Of a stretch of 64,000 nt of DNA, positions 26,172-35,199 are shown piece after piece. Every line of letters begins with the position of its first letter. Within the stretch, counting starts at the first letter, position 1. The DNA lies in contig NZ_MWSJ01000002.1 of assembly GCF_002237755.1 (NCBI RefSeq), positions 310,001 to 374,000 on the forward strand, in the 5' to 3' direction. Position numbers and translations under genes: made by a program. This DNA comes from Lysinibacillus sp. KCTC 33748 (GTDB lineage Bacteria; Bacillota; Bacilli; Bacillales_A; Planococcaceae). Under the pieces are notes generated by a model. That model had not been told where the DNA came from, did no database searches, and was given only the letters and a program-made list of their open reading frames with translations.

Positions 26172-27053
26172 TTACTTCTCATCGTAAAAATCGAATACAA
26201 ATTGCTGAAATTGTCGTGCTGATGGTGGAAGGTATCGATTTTCAATCCAAGCCATACCTATGGTCCGTTCACAAACCATATCCTCAACACGAATTTTCGC
26301 CAATTTATTTGGATTCAAGTCTTCATCAACAGGTAGCAACGACACGCCAAGCCCAGCACTTACAAAACCAGCAACTGTAGATACTTCATCACCTTCAAAC
26401 GTAATTTTCGGCTTGATACCTGCAGCATTTAATAATTTATCAGCTGTGCGACGTAATGCGTAACCCTTTTTCAACAGAACAAAATTTTCATGTTCAAGTT
26501 CCTTCATTTTGATGCTTTTACGGTTCGCGAGGGGATGGTCAATCGGCACCATAATAAAAAGCTCGTCTCGCCATAGCTCTTTCCAACAAACAGGTGGCTC
26601 TGTGTCAATCGCTGCGAGTAAGCAAAGATCTAACTCTCCCGCAAGTAATTGCTTCAACTGGGAGTGTGAGTAATTTTGTGTAAAGTGAAAGCGAATATGC
26701 GGATGGTTCTGACGGAAGGAACGGATCAAGTCGGGTACAATGCTAGTCCCTAGAGTATGTAAAAATCCGAGTGATACATCTCCTAGCTCTGGGTTATTCA
26801 GCTCCTGTAATTCAATAACTGCTTTTTCGTACTCCTTACGCATGCGTTGGACACGATACAAAAAAAGCTCGCCATATCGGTTGAGCATAATCGAGCGTCC
26901 TTGACGGTCGAACAAGGGTACTCCTAATTCCTCTTCAAGCTTTGAAATAGAGCGACTTAATGCTGGCTGAGAAATCGCTAATGCTTCAGCTGCACGAGTC
27001 ATATGCTCAAGTTTAGCTACCGTTACGAAATACTCCAATTGCTGCCACTCCAT
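26172..27053 (-). CDS. LysR-family transcriptional regulator
   Basis: A 293-residue LysR protein. The N-terminal winged helix (about 1-60) contains FVTVAKLEHMTRAAEALAIS and QPALSRSISKLEEELGVPLFDR. A type 2 periplasmic-binding-like effector domain follows (about 90-290), with LGFLHTLGTSIVPDLI and FVSAGLGVSLLP. It resembles regulators of the GltC/YwbI group. It is divergent from an esterase gene, and the 284-base gap holds a palindrome (27218-27240). The inducing ligand is unknown. Confidence 0.87.
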   Translation of the reverse strand: MEWQQLEYFVTVAKLEHMTRAAEALAISQPALSRSISKLEEELGVPLFDRQGRSIMLNRYGELFLYRVQRMRKEYEKAVIELQELNNPELGDVSLGFLHTLGTSIVPDLIRSFRQNHPHIRFHFTQNYSHSQLKQLLAGELDLCLLAAIDTEPPVCWKELWRDELFIMVPIDHPLANRKSIKMKELEHENFVLLKKGYALRRTADKLLNAAGIKPKITFEGDEVSTVAGFVSAGLGVSLLPVDEDLNPNKLAKIRVEDMVCERTIGMAWIENRYLPPSARQFQQFVFDFYDEK

Positions 27054-27217
27054 TTTTTCACCTCTATTCTCGTTATTTTTGAGTTAACTGCATTATAACG
27101 GTAAAAGAGTAGGAAGTATAGGCGCCAAAAAAATTTAAAAAAGATGGAGTACTTAAAAAGAGAAATGAGAAATGAAAGTAGCTGAAAGTGTGATAGAACA
27201 GCCGTTAACCTCACATC

Positions 27218-27240
27218 ATTAATGCATGAAACACATTAAT
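27218..27240. promoter_or_regulatory. Palindrome between LysR and esterase genes
   Basis: ATTAATG (27218-27224) and CATTAAT (27234-27240) form an inverted repeat with a 9-base gap in the divergent spacer. It is a candidate LysR site by position only. Confidence 0.3.
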
Positions 27241-27337
27241 ATGATAAAAACTATAAATTGTACATTATGAATAAAGGGTGTTAAGATAGACACATAAATT
27301 ACACAATTACAAATTTCCGTGAAGGGGATATTATAAA

Positions 27338-28090
27338 ATGAATTTTTCTAAGCCACAACCTCTAACAATTGAGGGAGGCAAAAAAGCCGTACTATTACTG
27401 CATGGATTCACAGGTAGCACAAAAGATGTGAAAAAGCTAGGAGAATTTTTATCAAAACGTGGTTATACGGTTCATGCACCGATTTATAGTGGGCATGGTG
27501 TAGAACCAGAAGCATTACTTGAAACAAAACCAGAAGACTGGTGGAATGATGTTGTGGAAGGTTATAACTTCCTAAAAAGTAAAGGCTATGAAGAAATCGC
27601 GGTAGTAGGAATTTCGCTTGGCGGCGTATTTTCGTTAAAAGTAGCAGAAACATTTCCTGTGAAAGCATGTGTTGCCATGTGTGCACCAATCACACGCGAT
27701 AACTCAAAAGGCTTATTTACACGTTTATATCATTACGCTCGTTTATATAAACATTTTGAAAATAAATCAAAAGATCAAATTATTTCAGAATTACATGAAT
27801 TACGTATTACACCTAAGGATTCATTAGATGGTGTGACACGTTTAACGACCGAAACACGTGATGATTTATCTACAATCAAAGCACCTACATTAGTATTACA
27901 AGGTTCATTAGATGATGAACTTTATCAAGAAAGTGCACCATTCATTTTAAATACCGTGGAAACTGACGATAAAGAGATTATTTGGTATGAAAATTCTGGT
28001 CATATTATTACTTTAGATAAAGAGCGCGAAAAAGTGTATGAGGACGTATATAAGTTTTTAGATCATATAGAGTGGTCAGTAGCAAACTAA
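27338..28090 (+). CDS. Alpha/beta-hydrolase carboxylesterase (Est30 type)
   Basis: A 250-residue serine hydrolase. LLHGFTGSTKDVKKLGEFL forms the oxyanion region, the nucleophile Ser lies in GISLGG near residue 94, the acid is probably the Asp of QGSLDDELY, and the base His lies in ENSGHIITLDKER. This arrangement and the length match the Geobacillus Est30/EstA-type carboxylesterases, which cleave short acyl esters and may salvage monoacylglycerols. No signal peptide is visible, so it is cytoplasmic. AAGGGG lies nine bases before the ATG. Confidence 0.87.
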   Translation: MNFSKPQPLTIEGGKKAVLLLHGFTGSTKDVKKLGEFLSKRGYTVHAPIYSGHGVEPEALLETKPEDWWNDVVEGYNFLKSKGYEEIAVVGISLGGVFSLKVAETFPVKACVAMCAPITRDNSKGLFTRLYHYARLYKHFENKSKDQIISELHELRITPKDSLDGVTRLTTETRDDLSTIKAPTLVLQGSLDDELYQESAPFILNTVETDDKEIIWYENSGHIITLDKEREKVYEDVYKFLDHIEWSVAN

Positions 28091-28119
28091 GGGCTGTCAG
28101 CAGACAGCTCTTTTAGTTT
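28090..28119 (+). terminator. Terminator of the esterase gene
   Basis: GGGCTGTC/GACAGCTC stem (28091-28098 with 28103-28110) followed by TTTTAGTTTTG. Confidence 0.75.
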
Positions 28120-28279
28120 TGTCTATTTACAGCTAGGAACTGTACAATTTATTTTTTAAAAAGAAAAAACAACTATTGTTTTACAAATAAATGCTATGTT
28201 AATATAGTGGAATTATAGTGATAAATCTCTTCATTTAAATTGTTCGCAATAGTTAAATACATCTAAGGAGTTCATCAAA

Positions 28280-29629
28280 ATGCAACAGAAAATACCTTTT
28301 TCAACATATGCAGTCATCGGTACGATGCTTTTCGGACTGTATTTTGGAGCGGGGAATCTTATTTTTCCAATTCAGCTTGGACAATTAGCGGGGACCAATT
28401 TTTGGTTTGGCCTAATTGGATTTTTAGTAACAGCTATCGGTTTACCGTTTCTAGGTATTTTAGCTATTGGTTTATCAGGTAGTAACGGTTTACGTGACTT
28501 AGCGAGCCGTGTTCACCCATTATTCGGTGTCATCTTTTCATTAGCACTCTATTTAACGATCGGTCCTTTCTTTGCGATTCCTCGTACAGCGACAGTTCCT
28601 TTTGTAGTTGGCTTTGAACCATATATACAAGCTGAACATACAACACTTTTACTCGCTTTATTTAGCTTTGTATTTTTTGCCATCGTTTATTATTTCTCAT
28701 TGAATCCAGCGAAAATTATGGATTATATCGGAAAATATTTAACACCAGCATTTCTAATTGTGTTATTTATTTTAATTATTATTAGTATTGTAAAACCGAT
28801 GGGGCATTTCCAACCGCCAATGGGAGATTATATTGATTCAGCATTTATGACAGGCTTTAAAGAAGGCTATAACACAATGGATGCATTAGCTTCATTAGCC
28901 TTTGGTATTGTTGTCATTAATGCAATTAAAAGCGCAGGAATAACAGACAGAAAAGAAATTGCTAAAGCAACGTGGAAATCCGGTATTTTTGCCATGGCAT
29001 TAATGATGTTAATATACGGTTTAATTACGTATATGGGGGCATCAAGTATTGGAGCTGTTGGTACATTTGACAACGGTGGTTTAATATTTGCCGCAGTGGC
29101 AGATCATTATTTCGGATCATTCGGGGCTATTTTATTAGCAGTGATTATTGTCCTTGCTTGTTTAAAGACAAGTATTGGTTTAATCACATCTTGTAGTGAG
29201 TTTTTCCATGAGGTATTTCCGAAAATTAGCTACAAATGGTTTGTATTCATCTTGTGCGTTATGTCATTTACAATTGCCAACTTCGGATTAACGAATATTA
29301 TTAAGTTTGCCATTCCAGTGTTGATGTTCCTATATCCGATAGCAATTGTCTTAATTGTACTCGCATTATGCTCATCACTATTTAAAAATAAGCAACCGGT
29401 ATATGCGGTTACTATGATTTTCACAATTTTTATTAGTGTCATGGATGGCTATAAAGCATTAGTAGTTAGCATTCCGTCAGCGAAGCTAAGTATTTTTGAT
29501 GCAATTGAGAAAGCTTATTCGAACCTTTTACCATTTTACGACATAGGATTAGGCTGGATATTACCAGCGTTAATTGGGGCATTTATTGGATGCTTATTCC
29601 CAACAAGAAAGCAAAAAAATGAATTTTAA
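28280..29629 (+). CDS. brnQ: Branched-chain amino acid transporter (LIVCS family)
   Basis: A 449-residue integral membrane protein with about 12 hydrophobic segments. The N-terminal GTMLFGLYFGAGNLIFPIQLGQ and the following SRVHPLFGVIFSLALYLTIGPFFAIPRTA are hallmarks of BrnQ/BraB proteins, which import leucine, isoleucine and valine with sodium or protons. AAGGAG lies about ten bases before the ATG. It is a single-gene unit ending at a strong bidirectional hairpin. Confidence 0.92.
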   Translation: MQQKIPFSTYAVIGTMLFGLYFGAGNLIFPIQLGQLAGTNFWFGLIGFLVTAIGLPFLGILAIGLSGSNGLRDLASRVHPLFGVIFSLALYLTIGPFFAIPRTATVPFVVGFEPYIQAEHTTLLLALFSFVFFAIVYYFSLNPAKIMDYIGKYLTPAFLIVLFILIIISIVKPMGHFQPPMGDYIDSAFMTGFKEGYNTMDALASLAFGIVVINAIKSAGITDRKEIAKATWKSGIFAMALMMLIYGLITYMGASSIGAVGTFDNGGLIFAAVADHYFGSFGAILLAVIIVLACLKTSIGLITSCSEFFHEVFPKISYKWFVFILCVMSFTIANFGLTNIIKFAIPVLMFLYPIAIVLIVLALCSSLFKNKQPVYAVTMIFTIFISVMDGYKALVVSIPSAKLSIFDAIEKAYSNLLPFYDIGLGWILPALIGAFIGCLFPTRKQKNEF

Positions 29630-29635
29630 ATGATA

Positions 29636-29673
29636 GAAAGCACGCACAATGAATTTTACATGTGCGTGCTTTC
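29636..29673. terminator. Bidirectional terminator between brnQ and the SDR gene
   Basis: A perfect 13-bp stem (GAAAGCACGCACA, 29636-29648 with 29661-29673) lies between two convergent genes and can serve both. Confidence 0.8.
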
Positions 29674-29687
29674 TCTTATGTTGAATC

Positions 29688-30446
29688 TTAGTAAGCTGTC
29701 CAGCCACCATCAACAGCGATTATTTGTCCGTTGACAAAGCTTGATTCATCTGAGCCTAGGAAAATAGCAAGCTGAGCGATTTCCTCAGGTTGTCCAGCTC
29801 GTGGGTTAATGGCCATACCTAGTGATTGGCGTGCTGCACCTGTTTGGCTCACGTTTGTCATGGAAGAAGCAATGTTTGTAATAACTGCACCTGGAGCGAT
29901 ACCATTGCAGCGAATATTTTTATCTGCATACATAAATGCTGTGTTTTTTGTAAGCCCAACAACGGCATGCTTAGAAGCAGTGTAAGCAGCTCCAGCACGA
30001 GCACCATAGAGACCGCCAGCCGAAATATTATTGACAAATACACCATGTCCTTGAGCAAGGAAAATCTCTGTCGCCATACGCATTGAACGCATAACAGCAG
30101 TTGTATTTACTGCGAATACTTTATCCCAACGTTCATCAGAAACTTCACCAATTGGCTCCATTCCATCCATAATACCAGCATTATTCACTAAAATATCTAA
30201 TGTGCCAAAAGCATTTTTTGTTTCATCAAATAAGCGTTGTAAATCTTCTGTTGATGCAACATTTGTTTGAATGGCGAATGCAGAGCCACCTGCTGCTTTG
30301 ATACCTTCAACAACAGCTTGTGCACCTTCTATATTTAAATCAGAAACTAGGACTTTTGCTCCCTCTTTTGCATAACCTTCTGCAATTGCTTTACCCATAC
30401 CTGACGCGGCACCTGTTACGATTGCTACTTTACCTTCTAATCTCAT
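29688..30446 (-). CDS. SDR-family oxidoreductase
   Basis: A classical short-chain dehydrogenase of about 252 residues: TGAASGMG cofactor motif, NNAG near residue 90, and the catalytic Ser/Tyr/Lys in NNISAGGLYGARAGAAYTASK. The ATG at 30446 is preferred, with AGGAGG eight bases upstream, over the GTG at 30449. It is divergent from a TetR-type regulator and a perfect palindrome lies between, so it is probably repressed by that regulator. The physiological substrate is unknown. Confidence 0.88.
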   Translation of the reverse strand: MRLEGKVAIVTGAASGMGKAIAEGYAKEGAKVLVSDLNIEGAQAVVEGIKAAGGSAFAIQTNVASTEDLQRLFDETKNAFGTLDILVNNAGIMDGMEPIGEVSDERWDKVFAVNTTAVMRSMRMATEIFLAQGHGVFVNNISAGGLYGARAGAAYTASKHAVVGLTKNTAFMYADKNIRCNGIAPGAVITNIASSMTNVSQTGAARQSLGMAINPRAGQPEEIAQLAIFLGSDESSFVNGQIIAVDGGWTAY

Positions 30447-30523
30447 CACAAAAACCTCCTATAATGTATGTTCTTTCACCAGAGTTTGTTCAGGTGATTT
30501 CTTGGATATATAATGTTAGATAT

Positions 30524-30537
30524 TGAACATGTGTTCA
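30524..30537. promoter_or_regulatory. Candidate TetR operator
   Basis: TGAACATGTGTTCA is a perfect 14-bp palindrome in the 196-base gap between the SDR and TetR genes. A related half-site (TTTGTTCA) sits at 30485-30492. Confidence 0.5.
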
Positions 30538-30642
30538 TTAAAATAATATAATAGTTTTGTAAGCGATTTCAATATGCAAAAAGCTCAGAACTGTTCAGTA
30601 ATCAACACATATAAAAAAATCTGTTCAATAAGGAGAAAAAAT

Positions 30643-31212
30643 TTGAGTGCTAACGATTTAAGAGTTATCAAAACGAAGCAAGCATTACACAATGCTTTAC
30701 TAACGTTATTAAGTGAGAAGCCTTTAGAAAATATAACAATCGCAGAAATTTGTCGGGTGGCAAAGGTGAATAGAGGTACCTTTTATTTGCACTATGAGCA
30801 AAAGGAAGGGCTATTTGAGGAATACTTTCAGGAAATTATGGAGGATTTGAATAATTCATATGAGGAACCGTACCGCGCAGTAACAACAATGGATAAAAAC
30901 CAAATAGATCCAAATACTATTCGTATTTTTCATCATATTGAGCGCTTTAAAATGTTCTATCGCATTGTTTTTTCTAAAAATGTGCCTTTGACCTACTATT
31001 ACATGTTATTTGATGGAATTTTCTCTCTGCTAAAAAGGGATATCACAATCCATAAAGAAATACATGATGAGATATCCATTGAATATTATAGTGCGTATCA
31101 AGCAAATGCAATCATAGGCCTAATCATTCAATGGTATCGCCAAGATTTTGAGGACAGTGTAAGTACCTTAAATAAACAACTTGCTGCTATTTTGCGGATT
31201 GGTGAAAAGTGA
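30643..31212 (+). CDS. TetR-family transcriptional regulator
   Basis: 189 residues from the TTG at 30643, which has AAGGAG about seven bases upstream; upstream codons in the same frame (from 30574) are probably not translated. The N-terminal helix-turn-helix is KTKQALHNALLTLLSEKPLENITIAEICRVAKVNRGTFYLHY, typical of TetR proteins. The C-terminal domain (TIRIFHHIERFKMFYRIVFSKN) resembles the TetR_C_33-like group. It is divergent from the SDR gene and probably controls it and itself. Confidence 0.87.
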   Translation: MSANDLRVIKTKQALHNALLTLLSEKPLENITIAEICRVAKVNRGTFYLHYEQKEGLFEEYFQEIMEDLNNSYEEPYRAVTTMDKNQIDPNTIRIFHHIERFKMFYRIVFSKNVPLTYYYMLFDGIFSLLKRDITIHKEIHDEISIEYYSAYQANAIIGLIIQWYRQDFEDSVSTLNKQLAAILRIGEK

Positions 31213-31330
31213 TGAATTAAGAGTCGGTTAGAAGCGTGGAACAAAGTAGGCGTTTCCCTCGTTCTGCCGAAAAGCACACTATAATTTAATAGGACACTAA
31301 ATGATTAACATATTGTAGTTCAACAATATC

Positions 31331-31369
31331 AGCGATGTACTAACTCAAAATTAGTACATCGCTTTTTTA
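31331..31369. terminator. Hairpin terminator downstream of TetR gene
   Basis: AGCGATGTACTAA pairs with TTAGTACATCGCT over 13 bp (31331-31343 with 31351-31363), followed by TTTTT. Confidence 0.75.
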
Positions 31370-31375
31370 ACAATA

Positions 31376-31567
31376 TTATTGAACAGTAGCGGGGGAAAAT
31401 TGCTCACTTTTGCTTTTTACTTTTGATCTTTTTAAAGCTATGACGATAGTAGAAATGGCCAATGTTACAGCAATCAATAACTGCTTAGATATTCGGGTAT
31501 CCAGGAAAATCACTCGAAGTGAATCAAAACAACCTAATAGTACTACACTAAATTTGTTAATAACTTT
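31376..31567 (-). pseudogene. Possible remnant of a membrane protein
   Basis: An open minus-strand frame of 63 codons without a usual start or ribosome binding site reads KFSVVLLGCFDSLRVIFLDT and RISKQLLIAVTLAISTIVIA, then LKRSKVKSKSEQF. One clear hydrophobic helix and a basic tail make it more protein-like than the plus-strand frame 31410-31607, which I reject. It could be the 3' remnant of a membrane-protein gene, or the GTG at 31513 could start a peptide of about 45 residues. Evidence is weak. Confidence 0.25.
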
Positions 31568-31584
31568 TTATGGAAAAAATAGCA

Positions 31585-31639
31585 TTGACAACTATATCGT
31601 CAGCTGATATATTCTAAATGTATCGGCTGACGATATATT
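31585..31639 (+). promoter_or_regulatory. Promoter and operator of the padR unit
   Basis: TTGACA (31585-31590), a 17-base spacer and TATATT (31608-31613) form a near-consensus sigma-A promoter. The spacer and downstream region hold an inverted repeat, ATATCGTCAGCTGAT and ATCGGCTGACGATAT, which brackets the -10 box. It is a convincing autoregulatory site for the PadR protein encoded next. Confidence 0.65.
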
Positions 31640-31666
31640 GTTAGGCGATATAAAAGGGGGGGTCGT

Positions 31667-31990
31667 ATGACGCAAGAGCATCCGCCTTTAACAGAGGGCG
31701 TTTATTATATTTTATTAGCGTTATTTGATGCCAGGCATGGTTACGGCATCATGCAACTGGTAGAGGAAATGAGTAATGGTCGGGTTCGACTTGGAGCGGG
31801 TACGATTTATGGAGCAATCAAAACATTACTCGAACGAGGATGGATTGAAGCGCTAGGTGGTGACGGGCGAAAAAAGGAATACATCATTACTGATAGTGGA
31901 AAAAAAGTAATTGAATACGAAATTTTGAGATTAAGGGAACTTTTTGACAATGGCATCCGTATAACAAAGGATGATGGAACAAATGGATAA
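31667..31990 (+). CDS. PadR-family transcriptional regulator
   Basis: A 107-residue small PadR (subfamily s2) protein: LTEGVYYILLALFDARHGYGIMQLVEEMS, then the wing VRLGAGTIYGAIKTLLERGWIE and GGDGRKKEYIIT. It would repress its own promoter, where an inverted repeat surrounds the -10 box. A GGGGGG ribosome binding site precedes the ATG. Next come a DUF2812 protein and an ABC-2 transporter, the usual company of such regulators, which often respond to membrane-active compounds. Confidence 0.88.
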   Translation: MTQEHPPLTEGVYYILLALFDARHGYGIMQLVEEMSNGRVRLGAGTIYGAIKTLLERGWIEALGGDGRKKEYIITDSGKKVIEYEILRLRELFDNGIRITKDDGTNG

Positions 31991-32183
31991 TATCGATTGG
32001 TCGTCAACCCTTATCAAATTGAAATATGGGTTAACAATATGGTAAGCAAAAGATGGATATTCAAAATTATTTTCTGGGAAATTGGAAAAATATGATAATT
32101 AAAAAGAAGAATGCATTTAAAGTTACATATTTAACCAGGAGTTCACATCGATTTTATAAGATTTAGATGGGAGGTGGAATTTT

Positions 32184-32714
32184 ATGAAAAAAAGAGTGTA
32201 TCGTTTTTTTCTTGATTATGAACAAGAGGAAGCATGGGTTAATAATATGGCGGAACAAGGTTGGCATCTAAAGCGTACAATGTTGGGTTACTTTATTTTT
32301 GAAAAAGGAGAACCTGGACAATATATTTATCGCAATGAACTAGTCAAAAATAAAAATCAAGATTACTTTGAATTTTTAGAGACGATGGATATTGAGTTTA
32401 TTTCAAAGTTTGGAGGATGGGCTTATTACCGCAAACAGAAATCAAAAGGTCCATTTGAATTATTTTCAGATAGTTCTTCGAAAATACAGTATTTAAAATC
32501 AATAAGCCGTCTTTTTATATCAATTACATTTCTTAATCTATTATTTGGATTTATCAATCTTAATATTGGACTTGGTGAATCAACAGAAAGTTTTTTAAAC
32601 ACGGGAATTTCGTTGTTAAATTTTGTAGTCGTAATGATCATGTGTATACAGATTTATAAAGTTGAGAGACGTAAAATAGGACTACAACGCGAATTACATA
32701 TATTTGAAGGGTAA
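32184..32714 (+). CDS. DUF2812-containing membrane protein
   Basis: A 176-residue protein. The N-terminal region (KKRVYRFFLDYEQEEAWVNNMAEQGWHLKRT) matches the DUF2812 type, which in Firmicutes is typically encoded beside a PadR regulator. Two hydrophobic segments follow (about 112-130 and 140-160), ending in a basic tail. The biochemical role of the family is unknown. It lies 12 bases before the ABC ATPase gene and AGATGGGAGG precedes the ATG. Confidence 0.82.
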   Translation: MKKRVYRFFLDYEQEEAWVNNMAEQGWHLKRTMLGYFIFEKGEPGQYIYRNELVKNKNQDYFEFLETMDIEFISKFGGWAYYRKQKSKGPFELFSDSSSKIQYLKSISRLFISITFLNLLFGFINLNIGLGESTESFLNTGISLLNFVVVMIMCIQIYKVERRKIGLQRELHIFEG

Positions 32715-32726
32715 GGAGGAAAAAAG

Positions 32727-33632
32727 ATGACATTACAATTAGAGCGTGTCACAAAGAAATACAAAGATTTCACAGCAGTCGATAATCTAAACTTTAAAAT
32801 TGAAAAAGGGGAGATTTTTGGGCTGATTGGACAAAACGGAGCTGGTAAAACAACGACGTTCCGAATGATTTTAGATTTACAGGAGACAACGGCTGGTACG
32901 ATTACATGGGATGGCAAACCCGTTAATGCCATTAACCGTGATGTACTTGGCTATTTACCGGAGGAACGAGGCATTTTTCCGACGATGAAGGTGGAAGATC
33001 AACTTTACTTTTTTGGCGAGCTACGTGGCATGAAGAAGTCGGAGTTAAAGAAGGAGATTGACTATTGGATTAGCCGATTTGAGCTCGAAGATAGACGGAA
33101 AGATAAGGCTGAAACTTTATCAAAAGGGAATCAACAAAAAGTACAACTGATTGCTAGTTTTATTCATAAACCACAGTTCTTAATACTAGACGAACCATTC
33201 AGTGGACTGGATCCTGTGAATAAAGATTTACTGAAAGATGCAATATTACATTTAAAAGAACAGGGCACAACGATTTTGTTCTCTAGTCACCAGATGGATA
33301 ATGTAGAGGAGCTATGCGATCATCTTTGTCTATTAAAACGTGGAGTCTCTCTATTTTCAGGTAGTTTACTAGATTTAAAGAAACAGTACGGAAAAACTAG
33401 ATTAGCAGTACGTACAGAGTGGTCGACAACTCAATTGTTGGCACTTGAAGGAGTCAAAGATGTTCGAGTGGAGAAAGAGCAAACTGTGCTCACTCTGGAG
33501 GATGAGAGCTATGCACAAAGTATTTTCGAGAAGCTTTCCAATGGTAAATATATAGAAAAATTCAGCTTAGATTATTTATCGTTAGATGAGATCTTTAAAG
33601 ATAAGGTAGGTGGCAACGTTGTCGAAGTTTAA
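32727..33632 (+). CDS. ABC transporter ATPase (NatA type)
   Basis: A 301-residue ABC ATPase: Walker A GQNGAGKT, signature LSKGNQQKVQ, Walker B LILDEPFSGLDP and an H-loop SSHQMDNVEELC. A C-terminal extension of about 80 residues follows, as in NatA-like ATPases. It pairs with the permease encoded next and should drive export of a substrate such as sodium, a peptide antibiotic or a lipid-type compound. AAGGAGG lies close before the ATG. Confidence 0.88.
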   Translation: MTLQLERVTKKYKDFTAVDNLNFKIEKGEIFGLIGQNGAGKTTTFRMILDLQETTAGTITWDGKPVNAINRDVLGYLPEERGIFPTMKVEDQLYFFGELRGMKKSELKKEIDYWISRFELEDRRKDKAETLSKGNQQKVQLIASFIHKPQFLILDEPFSGLDPVNKDLLKDAILHLKEQGTTILFSSHQMDNVEELCDHLCLLKRGVSLFSGSLLDLKKQYGKTRLAVRTEWSTTQLLALEGVKDVRVEKEQTVLTLEDESYAQSIFEKLSNGKYIEKFSLDYLSLDEIFKDKVGGNVVEV

Positions 33633-34860
33633 TTTGTTAATGAAACAGCTTTACACATCAAAAATAAAATCAAAATCCTTTGTTGTAATGACAGTCATTT
33701 ATATACTTGGGATGTCCGTTGCAGTTTTCTGGTCAGATATTAAAGAGCTTTTTACAGGTGATGATCAAGCGCAACAAATTGCAATCGTCAATGAAACAAC
33801 AGCTGATTTAAGTGGTCTCTTTGTATCGAATAGCGATATGGAGTTTATACAAAATAAATCGAATATATCGGAGCTAGAGAAAAAGGTCAAAGACGAAAAG
33901 CTAGATGCAATCGTTAAAATAACAGATCAAAATGGACAGCTACATGCTGAAATTGCCACTTTCACTCCGTTGAAATTAAATGATCAAGGTGCGATAAATT
34001 CGATATTGCAACTTGCTGGCCAAAATTATGCTGTACAACAGTTATCATTAACACCAGACCAAGCAGCTCTAATTATGGATGCCAAAACGATTATTACTGA
34101 TAAAAATTTAAATACAGAGTCTGCAGGTGGTAAAAGCGAAGAAGAAAAGCAATCAGGACAATTTGTATCTTATGCAGTAGGTATTTTAATTTATTTCTTT
34201 ATTTCTACATTCCTATCTATGATTACAACGGAAATTGCTACTGAAAAAGGTTCACGTGCAATGGAAATGCTACTAGTAAGCGTTAAACCAGCTACTCATT
34301 TTAAAGCAAAAATTGCTGGTGTATTATTACTTGCATTAACACAGATGGGTATTATTATAGTTGTCTTCCTAATCTATGCGAAATTTGCGAAGAACGGTGT
34401 TATTTGGGATATGGCAGCTAGTATCGTTAGTGAATTATCGATTGGTTATGTCATATATGCTGTGCTATTCTTACTATTAACAATTATTCTTTATTTAATT
34501 GTTGGGGCATTATTCGGTTCTTTAGTGTCTAAAGTTGAAGAAGCAGGTCAAGTATTAATGCCAGCCATGATGATTACATTAATTGGTTTCTATGTCATGT
34601 TATCGGGAATGGGGAATCCGGATACTCTTATCATCAAGGTATTCTCTTATATTCCATTTACGTCTGGAATGATCATGCCGATGCGTATCGGGGCTACTGA
34701 TATAGGCGTTACGGTACCACTTTTATCGTTAGGTATTTTAATCGCAACAATTATTGTGGCTTACTTATTCAGCATATCATTCTATAAACGCAGTGTGCTA
34801 ACTTATAGTACAGGTGGCGTTATTCAAAAAATTAAGACCGTACTAAAAGTGACAACATGA
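33619..34860 (+). CDS. ABC-2 type permease (NatB-like)
   Basis: About 413 residues. One N-terminal membrane helix (FVVMTVIYILGMSVAVFW) is followed by an extracytoplasmic domain of roughly 130 residues and five or six membrane helices, the NatB/ABC-2 layout. TTG 33619 is favoured because AGGTGG lies five bases upstream; GTG 33610 is the alternative. The start overlaps the ATPase gene by 14 bases, indicating coupling. With the ATPase, DUF2812 protein and PadR it forms one regulated export unit. Confidence 0.85.
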   Translation: MSKFNLLMKQLYTSKIKSKSFVVMTVIYILGMSVAVFWSDIKELFTGDDQAQQIAIVNETTADLSGLFVSNSDMEFIQNKSNISELEKKVKDEKLDAIVKITDQNGQLHAEIATFTPLKLNDQGAINSILQLAGQNYAVQQLSLTPDQAALIMDAKTIITDKNLNTESAGGKSEEEKQSGQFVSYAVGILIYFFISTFLSMITTEIATEKGSRAMEMLLVSVKPATHFKAKIAGVLLLALTQMGIIIVVFLIYAKFAKNGVIWDMAASIVSELSIGYVIYAVLFLLLTIILYLIVGALFGSLVSKVEEAGQVLMPAMMITLIGFYVMLSGMGNPDTLIIKVFSYIPFTSGMIMPMRIGATDIGVTVPLLSLGILIATIIVAYLFSISFYKRSVLTYSTGGVIQKIKTVLKVTT

Positions 34861-34865
34861 TGGTG

Positions 34866-34898
34866 AAAGCAGCTACATTAAAAGTAGCTGCTTTTTTA
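34866..34898 (+). terminator. Terminator of the PadR-ABC unit
   Basis: AAGCAGCTAC/GTAGCTGCTT stem followed by TTTTTAG, six bases past the permease stop. The remaining gap to 35199 shows no coding frame. Confidence 0.85.
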
Positions 34899-35199
34899 GT
34901 GCGAATATGTAAATACTAGAAAACAATGTAAAGTATTTCGTAGATTCAGTCGAATTCCCGAATGAAACAAGCTATAATTTACAGTAGAGAGCGAAGTTTT
35001 ATTTTCTCAAGCAAGGATTGAAACTTTATTAAAAAAATCACCTATTTAAAGCCTTGCCACATAAGAATGTCAACTAGAGTATCTCGAGGGTTACCTACAT
35101 TTAGTGACTCTTATTTTGCAGATGCTTGACTAAAATGAAACTTTTTCAGCTTGGAATCGTATGTAAGTAAAAGAGATAAATCGCAGGGGGTAAAACTTT

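Noticed and set aside
31410..31607. ORF of 65 codons on the plus strand
   Set aside because: No ribosome binding site, runs into the padR promoter, and the opposite strand looks more protein-like.
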